8,242 bases of DNA from Holosporales bacterium (GTDB taxonomy: Bacteria > Pseudomonadota > Alphaproteobacteria > RUG11792). Shown here in pieces: positions 1-5,700 of the stretch. The notes beneath the pieces are model-generated. The model did no database searches. It had not been told where the DNA came from and saw only the letters and a list, made by a program, of their open reading frames with translations. Each line of letters opens with the position of its first letter. The stretch's first letter is position 1. The stretch covers positions 1-8,242 of the forward strand of contig JAISFY010000066.1 in assembly GCA_031263345.1 (NCBI GenBank), written 5' to 3'. A program made the position numbers and the translations under genes.

Positions 1-2
1 AT

Positions 3-113
3 TTTCTTCTTAATATTATAAGTGCACTCGTTGCTTATCAGTTCTTGCCCAAGAAACCTTCAGTGAGCTTCGCCGCTCTTAATAACCTTGCAAAAAATAT
101 CGGCCTTATGTAA
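3..113 (+). CDS. C-terminal fragment of an unidentified protein, probably membrane-bound
   Basis: Reading frame 3 is open from the left edge to a TAA at 111-113 and gives about 36 residues. The other two forward frames close within the first 21 bases. The translated end begins FLLNIISALVAYQFLP, a hydrophobic stretch long enough to be most of a membrane helix, followed by a basic tail with KK and a final AKNIGLM. This pattern suggests the last transmembrane segment and cytoplasmic tail of an inner-membrane protein. I do not recognise the family, and the piece is too short to assign a function. It could also be a chance open frame, since only 37 codons are visible. The gap to the next gene is 112 bases, so the two need not share a transcript. 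Confidence 0.5.
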   Translation, partial: FLLNIISALVAYQFLPKKPSVSFAALNNLAKNIGLM

Positions 114-225
114 AACTCAGGTTTCTTAAGAAAATATTATGATGAAGCGGCCTTGTACACCCCATTCCATCGGGTTCCTCTTTTTGTGTTTTTTATGGTA
201 GACTATTGTCATAGATGGGAGAGAA

Positions 226-732
226 ATGCATTCGGTAACGATTGGAAGAATTATGAAGAGGGATGTTAACGTTAAGGGCAGAGCATATTATCAGAATTTG
301 AAAACTAAATTTTTAACATCAGCAAAAGAGGCTGCCTTGTCAGGAGATAGAATTTTATCTGAATATAATCTCCAAATTGCCGAGCACTACGCTAGAGTCA
401 TTTCTGAAAGATTTAATAATCCACGAGAGCAGAAGCAGCCTCAGGATCAAGTAAGACAAATCATTCCGGAGAAAATCGACGAGAAAAGTAAGATTCAACA
501 AAGCCAGGATGTACCAGTTTATGGCTCAACGGCGACGGTAGTCGATCCTCCAGAAGGACCAGTAAAACCGATGAGAGTACGTAGATTTCGATCAAAATCC
601 TCAGGAAAAACGAATCCGGTAGAAAATGCAAACATTCCAGAAAAATTTCCAGATCAGGAACCGGCTGCGGAGAGTATTATTGTAGTTAAGAAACGTAGTA
701 CGAGAAAGCGAATCGTTAAAGATAAAGATTAG
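226..732 (+). CDS. DUF4167 domain-containing protein
   Basis: This protein has 168 residues. Residues 14-60 match the alphaproteobacterial DUF4167 signature as I know it: a DVxVKG start, a helix of the type AKEAALSGDRILSEYNLQ, then IAEHYARVISER, corresponding to the family pattern of SGD, E-Y-LQ and AEHY-R. The molecular role of the family is not established; members usually carry Arg/Asn-rich tails and are suspected of binding nucleic acid. Here the C-terminal two thirds is polar and low in complexity and ends in a strongly basic tail (KKRSTRKRIVKDKD). ATG 226 is preceded by GGGAG at 217-221, a rather short spacing. A stop at 199-201 in the same frame rules out a longer N terminus, so the basic N-terminal arm usual in the family is missing. 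A second ATG at 253 is a possible alternative start. The gene converges with the PhzF gene, 19 bases away. Confidence 0.75.
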   Translation: MHSVTIGRIMKRDVNVKGRAYYQNLKTKFLTSAKEAALSGDRILSEYNLQIAEHYARVISERFNNPREQKQPQDQVRQIIPEKIDEKSKIQQSQDVPVYGSTATVVDPPEGPVKPMRVRRFRSKSSGKTNPVENANIPEKFPDQEPAAESIIVVKKRSTRKRIVKDKD

Positions 733-751
733 TATTAAGATGATTCCGTTT

Positions 752-1543
752 TTACGATAATTTATTCAGCTCGCATATCGTTACGGACTTGCCAGTTATT
801 TTGACAATATCGTCGGTGGTTTCGATATCTAGTATACCCGTCCGGCGAGATGCCTGGTATGCTCTAAACCTAGATTTTCTGAGAACTGATCTCCAGTAGT
901 ACGCCAATCTGCAGTGCATCGAGCCACAAACCGGATCTTCATAAATTCCAACTCGTGGTGCGAAGTATCTAGAGCTGAAATCGAAATCTCCGCTCCCAGC
1001 TCCAGTAATTGCGATCGCTCTGGTATCGATTTTTTTGATGGCATCAAAATTCGGGATAGCCCTAATAACGTCATCGGCGGAGGGTAATACGATAACATAA
1101 ATTAGATCATCTTTCAAGATTTCGATATACTGTTCAACATCGAGAATATGTTCAATCGAAAATGATACATCATTATATTTATAAATGGGCTTGATTGCAA
1201 ATGACAAAGTAATACTTCCCGTATCATTCAGCATCGCCCCAATAGTATCGGAATTATACTTGAAAAGTACAGAATTATATGATGTTATTTTTTGAGAGAA
1301 TAAAATGTGCGCAGCGGCTAAGGTTGCATGTCCGCACAGTGGAGCCTCATCCACCGGCGAAAACCACCTTATATAAAACTCGTTTTCGGTTATATGCTTT
1401 ACAAATGATATTTCAGACCAATCGTGGTACGATGCTAATTCCTGCATTTCGCCTGGCCGTGGATATTCTTCGACGATACATACTCCAGCCGGATTCCCTT
1501 TAAACGGTTTATCAGTGAAAGCATCAACCAGATAAAATCGCAT
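752..1543 (-). CDS. PhzF family isomerase/epimerase-like protein
   Basis: With the start at ATG 1543 the protein has 263 residues, normal for the PhzF family (two-domain DAP-epimerase fold; known members isomerise small acids, but the substrate here is unknown). The N terminus MRFYLVDAFTDKPFKGNPAGV is typical. E44 in WSEISFV sits where PhzF has its catalytic glutamate. PLCGHATLAAAH (C70, H72) and EDPVCGSMHC (C206) are the two paired active-site loops, and residues 235-256 are the usual C-terminal strands. The frame runs upstream to an ATG at 1591, adding 16 residues with a run of Phe encoded by T13. I reject that start because the family begins at residue 17 and because a TATAAT box overlaps the upstream ATG. 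No Shine-Dalgarno is visible before 1543. It lies alone on the minus strand, so nothing nearby points to its substrate. Confidence 0.88.
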   Translation of the reverse strand: MRFYLVDAFTDKPFKGNPAGVCIVEEYPRPGEMQELASYHDWSEISFVKHITENEFYIRWFSPVDEAPLCGHATLAAAHILFSQKITSYNSVLFKYNSDTIGAMLNDTGSITLSFAIKPIYKYNDVSFSIEHILDVEQYIEILKDDLIYVIVLPSADDVIRAIPNFDAIKKIDTRAIAITGAGSGDFDFSSRYFAPRVGIYEDPVCGSMHCRLAYYWRSVLRKSRFRAYQASRRTGILDIETTDDIVKITGKSVTICELNKLS

Positions 1544-1589
1544 GTTCAAAAAAAAAAAAATGATATAGAATCGAAACTTAGTATTTAGC

Positions 1590-1595
1590 ATTATA
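1590..1595 (-). promoter_or_regulatory. -10 box of the phzF-like gene promoter
   Basis: On the minus strand these bases read TATAAT, a perfect sigma-70 -10 hexamer. Transcription would begin near 1583, leaving a leader of about 40 bases that includes the T13 tract at 1548-1560 and ends at ATG 1543. I see no good -35 hexamer at 16-18 bases (1613-1618 reads ATAATT on the minus strand), so the call rests on the -10 alone in an AT-rich region. Confidence 0.4.
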
Positions 1596-1683
1596 CACCG
1601 ATTTATCTAGAAAATTATGGTACTTCAATTGCGCGGAAAAAATCGAAAATAAATCATCGCTGATTAATACTGGATTTTGATTA

Positions 1684-1705
1684 ATATTAACTAAATATTA
1701 ACTAA
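1684..1705 (+). promoter_or_regulatory. 11-bp tandem repeat forming a CtrA-like binding site
   Basis: ATATTAACTAA occurs twice head to tail (1684-1694 and 1695-1705). This creates TTAA (1687-1690), seven bases, then TTAAC (1698-1702), exactly the TTAA-N7-TTAAC consensus of the alphaproteobacterial response regulator CtrA. The site ends 18 bases before the -35 hexamer of the downstream coiled-coil gene and lies between two divergent promoters. A further TTAATATTAA palindrome (1681-1690) overlaps its left side. The match is seen directly; CtrA binding is inferred, and chance matches are commoner in AT-rich DNA. Confidence 0.4.
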
Positions 1706-1723
1706 TACTACTAAAATAACCAT

Positions 1724-1753
1724 TTGACTACCTCCAAAGCTATATAGTACGAT
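1724..1753 (+). promoter_or_regulatory. Candidate sigma-70 promoter for the exported coiled-coil gene
   Basis: TTGACT at 1724-1729 (five of six consensus bases) is followed after 18 bases by TACGAT at 1748-1753 (four of six). Transcription would start near 1760, about 48 bases before the ATG at 1808. Confidence 0.4.
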
Positions 1754-1794
1754 TTCTCTAATGGAATTATTTTTAACTCTAGAATCAACTAATT

Positions 1795-1801
1795 GGGGAG
1801 G
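1795..1801 (+). promoter_or_regulatory. Shine-Dalgarno site deciding the start at 1808
   Basis: GGGGAGG lies six bases before ATG 1808. An in-frame TTG at 1793 would start upstream of this site and would spoil the signal peptide, so 1808 is the start. Confidence 0.75.
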
Positions 1802-1807
1802 AAAACA

Positions 1808-2494
1808 ATGAAAAAGGTATGTCTCATTACGTTATTATTAACCATTCCTGGAAATGCTATGCAGGGTAGCAACCAGCAATCACAGTCACCTTTAACACCG
1901 CCAAACACGCCCAATCCGCTGACGAGCAGGCCATTATCATCTTTAGGCTTAAGTGGAAATACTTCTCCCATAATGCCACAATCGCAAGCGAGTATTGTCG
2001 CGCAGTATCATGCTTTACAAGAAGAAAATGCCGCCCTACTTTTAGAATTAAATTCAACAAAGACAAGTACACGAGAGCACGCTGAGGCCATGACTACCGC
2101 GTTTCAAGATCGGATTGCTAAGCTAAATGCATCCATTAGAGAGAGCGAGCAACAAAAAAATCATGTGGAAATTGAACTCAACATCACAACTTTTCGTGTA
2201 CAGCAGTTAGAAAATCAAGTTAAAGAATTAGAGGAAGGGCATAGCAAACTCATCGCTCTGCAGAAAAAGAAGCAAGAGGCAGATTGCGAGATCGCTAGAC
2301 TTACCGCCACTGCGAAGTCCTACCAAAAAAAAGCTTCAGAAGCTAATGCGTTTTGTGCCGAACTAGATAGATGCCGCCTTGAAAACGCAAAGCTGAAAAG
2401 AACTATTACTGATCTTCAGAACCAATTGGACTCGGAAAGGGCCGAACATGCATTATTCATAACCCAGCTGAAAGCTGCTCCTGTGACCAAGTAA
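1808..2494 (+). CDS. Exported coiled-coil protein of unknown function
   Basis: The protein has 228 residues and I recognise no family. Residues 1-17 look like a short Sec signal peptide: MKK, a hydrophobic core VCLITLLLTIP, then a small-residue end GNA before MQG. There is no lipobox. Residues 20-56 are rich in Ser, Thr, Pro, Gln and Asn, with repeated TP, SP and NP dipeptides, and are probably disordered. From about residue 60 to 222 the sequence is almost proline-free, rich in Glu, Lys, Gln, Leu and Ala, with repeated heptad-like stretches (LQEENAALLLELN, QQLENQVKELEEGHSKL, ENAKLKRTITDLQNQLDSERAEH) typical of a long coiled coil. The likely location is the periplasm, cell surface or outside. 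It is a single gene with its own promoter, a strong Shine-Dalgarno and a CtrA-like site upstream, followed by a hairpin. A role as a surface protein or host-directed effector is speculation. Confidence 0.8.
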   Translation: MKKVCLITLLLTIPGNAMQGSNQQSQSPLTPPNTPNPLTSRPLSSLGLSGNTSPIMPQSQASIVAQYHALQEENAALLLELNSTKTSTREHAEAMTTAFQDRIAKLNASIRESEQQKNHVEIELNITTFRVQQLENQVKELEEGHSKLIALQKKKQEADCEIARLTATAKSYQKKASEANAFCAELDRCRLENAKLKRTITDLQNQLDSERAEHALFITQLKAAPVTK

Positions 2495-2505
2495 TTATAT
2501 TATAG

Positions 2506-2545
2506 AAGCATTTATTACAGATAAATTTCATTGTAATAAATGCTT
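2506..2545. terminator. 14-bp hairpin downstream of the coiled-coil gene
   Basis: AAGCATTTATTACA (2506-2519) and TGTAATAAATGCTT (2532-2545) are perfect inverted copies around a 12-base loop, starting 12 bases after the TAA. The stem is AT-rich and only a short T run (2544-2546) follows, so it is a weak candidate for an intrinsic terminator. It may instead stabilise the 3' end of the mRNA. Confidence 0.45.
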
Positions 2546-2767
2546 TATTACGCGTATGGGACATGGGAGAGCGTCCAGGTATAAACGGGCTTCTAATGAC
2601 AATAACTCCCTTCCCTCTAAGACTTAATGCGATGAATCCTCGAGTTCGCCATAACGTATGTCAGAGAATGTTGAAAATCTCCCAGAAATAGAAACCTTAA
2701 CATTAAGGTGAATTGACTTAGAGTTTTGTATCCAAATCTTTTTAATGCATTGCCTACAATGATCTCC
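2546..2767. other. Intergenic stretch without a supported gene
   Basis: No convincing coding region is visible between the hairpin and the alaS promoter. A 23-codon frame from ATG 2556 and a 64-codon minus-strand frame (2818-2624) lack Shine-Dalgarno sites and family resemblance. I found no tRNA, and no tmRNA or SRP RNA signature. The one structured element is a palindrome at 2694-2709. Confidence 0.5.
2694..2709. promoter_or_regulatory. Operator-like palindrome upstream of alaS
   Basis: ACCTTAA (2694-2700) and TTAAGGT (2703-2709) are perfect inverted arms around CA. A TTGACT hexamer follows at 2713-2718, but no matching -10 box lies 16-18 bases further on. The shape fits a dimeric DNA-binding protein. 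No regulator can be named. Confidence 0.3.
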
Positions 2768-2796
2768 TAGACGCGAAAAGGGTGGAGAACTATAAT
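2768..2796 (+). promoter_or_regulatory. Candidate sigma-70 promoter of alaS
   Basis: TAGACG (2768-2773, four of six matches to TTGACA) and a perfect TATAAT (2791-2796) are separated by exactly 17 bases. Transcription would begin near 2803 and give a leader of about 77 bases before the alaS start. Confidence 0.5.
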
Positions 2797-2806
2797 ATCC
2801 ATCAGA

Positions 2807-2826
2807 TTCCCTCATCACTGAGGGAA
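2807..2826 (+). promoter_or_regulatory. Hairpin at the 5' end of the alaS leader
   Basis: TTCCCTCA (2807-2814) and TGAGGGAA (2819-2826) form a perfect 8-bp stem with a TCAC loop. It would start about four bases from the predicted mRNA 5' end. It could protect the mRNA, or, read as DNA, be an operator next to the start site. AlaRS of E. coli represses its own promoter through a palindrome near the start site, but the parallel is only an inference here. Confidence 0.4.
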
Positions 2827-2867
2827 ATGTATATGTACTGGGTACTGGGCTGGACGTATAAAAAAAG

Positions 2868-2873
2868 AGGAGG
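2868..2873 (+). promoter_or_regulatory. Shine-Dalgarno site of alaS
   Basis: AGGAGG lies six bases before GTG 2880 and nine before the in-frame TTG 2883. No ATG exists in this frame near the family N terminus, so alaS uses a non-ATG start. Confidence 0.75.
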
Positions 2874-2879
2874 AGTGAG

Positions 2880-5564
2880 GTGTTGGATGGCGGGTTCGTT
2901 GGTGCTCCAGGTACCTTAGGAGAGGCTAGAGCTGCGTTCCTAGAGTGGTTTCAGAGGCGATCTCATCGTTTAGTCGCTTCGTCGAGTCTCGTTCCAGAAA
3001 ACGATCCTACTCTCTTGTTTGTTAATGCTGGAATGGTCCAATTCAAGGATATCTTTACTGGCAAGAAAGCTTCAGATTATGGTCGAGCGGTGTCATCTCA
3101 GAAGTGTATGCGGGCCGGGGGAAAGCATAATGATCTCGACAATGTTGGGTATACGTCTCGTCATCATACTTTCTTCGAGATGCTTGGGAATTTTTCATTT
3201 GGGGACTATTTCAAAGACGAAGCTATACGGTTCGCTTGGGAATTTCTAACGAGAGTTGTTGGGTTATCCCCTGATAGACTGCTCGTTACCGTTCATTCGA
3301 CGGATGATGAGGCGGCTGAAATCTGGAGAAAAGTAACTGGATTCGCAGATACGAAAATCATCCGGATTCCGACGAGTGATAACTTTTGGAGTATGGGAGA
3401 TGATGGTCCATGTGGGCCATGTTCCGAAATTTTCTATGATCACGGAGATGCAATTCCTGGAGGACCACCCGGAAGCTTGAGTGAAGGAGACGGAGATCGT
3501 TTCGTTGAAATCTGGAATCTGGTTTTCATGCAGTTCGATCGTACTGCTGATGGAAACCTCAGGCCACTGCCGAGGCCTGCAATCGATACGGGCATGGGGC
3601 TCGAAAGATTTACGGCCGTCTTGCAGGGAGTTCATAGCAATTACGATATCGATTTATTTCGCTCTCTCATTGATGAGATAAAGGGGACGATTAACGTAGA
3701 TACCCCTGGACTCATCGTCCCGTACAAGGTCATTGCCGACCATATTAGGGCGATATCTTTTTTGATAGCCGATGGGAGTTTACCGTCCAATGAAGGTCGG
3801 GGATACGTTTTAAGGCGTATTATAAGGCGAGCCCTCCGGTATGGTCATGATATTGGTATCGACGAGCCATTCCTCTACAAGATAATTCCGGCCGTAACTC
3901 GTCTCATGAGGGCTGCCTATCCGGAGCTTCAGGATACGGAAAGTGTTGCGATTGGAGTTCTGAAGAATGAAGAAGATGGATTCATGAGGACCATCGATAA
4001 AGGGATGCATATTTTAAAAATGGAAATAGATAAGATGGGTTCATCCTCTGAGCTACCAGCGGAGATTGCATACCGGTTATACGATACATACGGATTCCCT
4101 CTGGATATGACACGAGACGTATTAAGGGAAACCGGAAAGGAGGTGAATGAGGCCGCCTTTGATACCATTGTCTCGGCCCGTAAACATGCGTCTAAGGGCA
4201 GCTTCGAAGGAGGATTTGTTAACGATAATACTGAACGGGTATGGTACGACGTTGAGGCAATGATTGCATTATCAGGAAGAACCTCCTTTAGGAGAGAGGT
4301 GCGGTCCCATCGATCCGATGTCATAGCTCTCGTTCAGGATGGGCGGCTGGTAAATGAAGCTACAGATGGAAGTGAAGTTTCGATTGTCGTTGCATCTACT
4401 CCTTTTTACGCTGAATCGGGGGGGCAGACTGGGGATCGCGGAAAGATAACAAAGGATGAGCTGAAGGATGTGAATGAACCGAAAAGGACGGAAATAGATG
4501 TACTTGATACGGTAACGAAAAGAGCCGGGCTGATTGTACATAATTGCCGGATAAAGGTAGGAAAGATTGCTATCGGAGATTCGGTCGATATGACTGTCGA
4601 TTGGGGAAGACGATTGAGAACTGCACGTAATCATACTGCTACACATATCCTGCAGAGGGCACTTTTAGAAGTCCTCGGAGAACACGTAAGGCAAAAGGGA
4701 TCTTTAGTAGCCGCTGATCGGCTTCGTTTCGACTTTATTCAACATGAGACCGTTACCGCATCACAGCAGCTCGCGATTGAAAATATCGTAAAGAAGGTCA
4801 TTGATGAAGATTTCGAGATTATGATTGAGGAGTTACCGATAGAAAAGGCTCGAAAGACGGGAGCAATCGGTCTATTTGGGGAGAAATATCCGGAGATCGT
4901 CCGAGTAGTAACCATTCGGCATTCGGAGTCCGGAGAATCTTATTCGAGGGAGATTTGCGGAGGGGAGCATGTAAAAACGACGTCTCAAATCGGGTGTTTC
5001 CAGATTCTGAATATAGGGTCCGTCGGGTCCGGAATCAAGAGAATTGAAGCGGCGACGGGGCCCGGATTACAAGAACACCTTCAAGCTCAAATAGCAGAAA
5101 AAAGGACTCTTACGGAAGGACAAGCGGAAAAGATTAAAAACTATGAGAAGGAGATCAGCGATTTAAGGACTCGTGCAGAGTTGAAGGATGTTGAGATTCG
5201 AGAGGAAAGAGTAAAGGATGTAATGTTTCGGTGGGCGGTGGTGGGAAACCGAGATAAGCGGATGGCCCTAAAACTGATAGACTGCGAAAAGGCGAATGGA
5301 AGAGAGGGATATTTTCTCGTTGGCCAGAGAGACCAACGAACTAACCGATTTTCCGTATCCTTGTTCGTGTCTCGAGATCTGGTGGAATCGGGGGTAGATG
5401 CGAGAGAGGTAATGAGGAGAGGATTCGAACACCTTTCTCTAAATGACGGCAGGAATCCCGATTTTCACATCGGAGGGCGTCAAGATCTGGCTCGATCAGC
5501 TCTCCCATCCTCCAGTTATTCTTTCGAAGAACTGATTAATTTTATCCACCGAGTTATTGAATAA
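2880..5564 (+). CDS. alaS: Alanyl-tRNA synthetase
   Basis: This class II synthetase charges tRNA-Ala in the cytoplasm. Its 894 residues are slightly more than E. coli AlaRS. The aminoacylation domain opens with AAFLEWFQRRSH and FVNAGMVQFKDIFTGK; motif 2 is R94-HHTFFEMLGNFSFGDYF, followed by NLVFMQFDR and DTGMGLERF. The editing domain has the zinc-binding HTATH (H585, H589) and CGGEH (C693, H697), so clearance of Ser- and Gly-tRNA-Ala should be intact. A charged coiled segment (about 725-775) leads to the C-Ala domain. There the usual glycine-rich GGGRPDMAQ loop is reduced to GGRQDLARS (865-873). The start is GTG 2880 (TTG 2883 possible), with AGGAGG ahead. The gene appears to be its own unit, with a promoter at 2768-2796 and a 136-base spacer before the tRNA. 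Confidence 0.97.
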   Translation: MLDGGFVGAPGTLGEARAAFLEWFQRRSHRLVASSSLVPENDPTLLFVNAGMVQFKDIFTGKKASDYGRAVSSQKCMRAGGKHNDLDNVGYTSRHHTFFEMLGNFSFGDYFKDEAIRFAWEFLTRVVGLSPDRLLVTVHSTDDEAAEIWRKVTGFADTKIIRIPTSDNFWSMGDDGPCGPCSEIFYDHGDAIPGGPPGSLSEGDGDRFVEIWNLVFMQFDRTADGNLRPLPRPAIDTGMGLERFTAVLQGVHSNYDIDLFRSLIDEIKGTINVDTPGLIVPYKVIADHIRAISFLIADGSLPSNEGRGYVLRRIIRRALRYGHDIGIDEPFLYKIIPAVTRLMRAAYPELQDTESVAIGVLKNEEDGFMRTIDKGMHILKMEIDKMGSSSELPAEIAYRLYDTYGFPLDMTRDVLRETGKEVNEAAFDTIVSARKHASKGSFEGGFVNDNTERVWYDVEAMIALSGRTSFRREVRSHRSDVIALVQDGRLVNEATDGSEVSIVVASTPFYAESGGQTGDRGKITKDELKDVNEPKRTEIDVLDTVTKRAGLIVHNCRIKVGKIAIGDSVDMTVDWGRRLRTARNHTATHILQRALLEVLGEHVRQKGSLVAADRLRFDFIQHETVTASQQLAIENIVKKVIDEDFEIMIEELPIEKARKTGAIGLFGEKYPEIVRVVTIRHSESGESYSREICGGEHVKTTSQIGCFQILNIGSVGSGIKRIEAATGPGLQEHLQAQIAEKRTLTEGQAEKIKNYEKEISDLRTRAELKDVEIREERVKDVMFRWAVVGNRDKRMALKLIDCEKANGREGYFLVGQRDQRTNRFSVSLFVSRDLVESGVDAREVMRRGFEHLSLNDGRNPDFHIGGRQDLARSALPSSSYSFEELINFIHRVIE

Positions 5565-5700
5565 TTTTTAAAGAGCAAAAATCTGGATGACTAGGCTTAG
5601 GATTTTTCTACCTGCTCTTAGGATAACATCCTAGCGGCCCCTGTGGGACGGTATTATTTGATTGCTGGAGCATTTGGTGATGTGGTAAACTCGGCGGTGT
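5565..5700. other. Structured spacer between alaS and tRNA-Gly
   Basis: This stretch holds several competing inverted repeats. AAGAGCA (5571-5577) can pair with TGCTCTT (5613-5619). ATCCTA (5628-5633) can pair with either of two TAGGAT copies, 5598-5603 or 5619-5624; both copies sit in the direct repeat CTTAGGAT (5596-5603, 5617-5624). CTAGG (5591-5595) can pair with CCTAG (5630-5634). No T run follows, so a standard intrinsic terminator is not supported. It may still end or process the alaS transcript. Confidence 0.4.
5662..5691 (+). promoter_or_regulatory. Candidate promoter of the tRNA-Gly/rpmG unit
   Basis: TTGCTG (5662-5667) and TAAACT (5686-5691) are 18 bases apart, each a partial sigma-70 match. 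The following bases up to the tRNA at 5701 are GC-rich, like the discriminator regions of growth-controlled stable RNA promoters. The start would fall within a few bases of the mature tRNA 5' end. Confidence 0.3.

Noticed and set aside
122..133. Palindrome TTTCTTAAGAAA and a 9-bp inverted match between 51-59 and 119-127 considered as a terminator of the left-edge gene.
   Set aside because: The palindrome has no loop and no T run, and the wider pair is 59 bases apart and overlaps coding sequence.
1544..1591. N-terminal extension of the PhzF-like protein starting at ATG 1591.
   Set aside because: The added residues are mostly the translation of a homopolymer, the family starts at residue 17, and the ATG overlaps a TATAAT promoter box.
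2556..2627. A 23-codon frame starting MGHGRASRYK and containing SNDNN, first suspected to be a tmRNA tag of a permuted alphaproteobacterial tmRNA.
   Set aside because: The tag would not end in the usual AA-type residues, and there is no T-loop, acceptor stem or CCA upstream as the permuted gene would need. No Shine-Dalgarno supports it as a peptide gene.
2713..2746. TTGACT (2713-2718) with TTTAAT (2741-2746) as an alaS promoter.
   Set aside because: The spacing is 22 bases, too long for sigma-70. The TAGACG-N17-TATAAT pair further downstream fits better.
2624..2818. A 64-codon minus-strand frame in the alaS upstream region.
   Set aside because: It overlaps the alaS promoter and leader hairpin, has no Shine-Dalgarno and shows no recognisable family.
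3264..3635. Long antisense frames within alaS, including 3264-3635 and 4272-4646.
   Set aside because: They are shadows of a strongly conserved gene, lack ribosome sites and show no family features.
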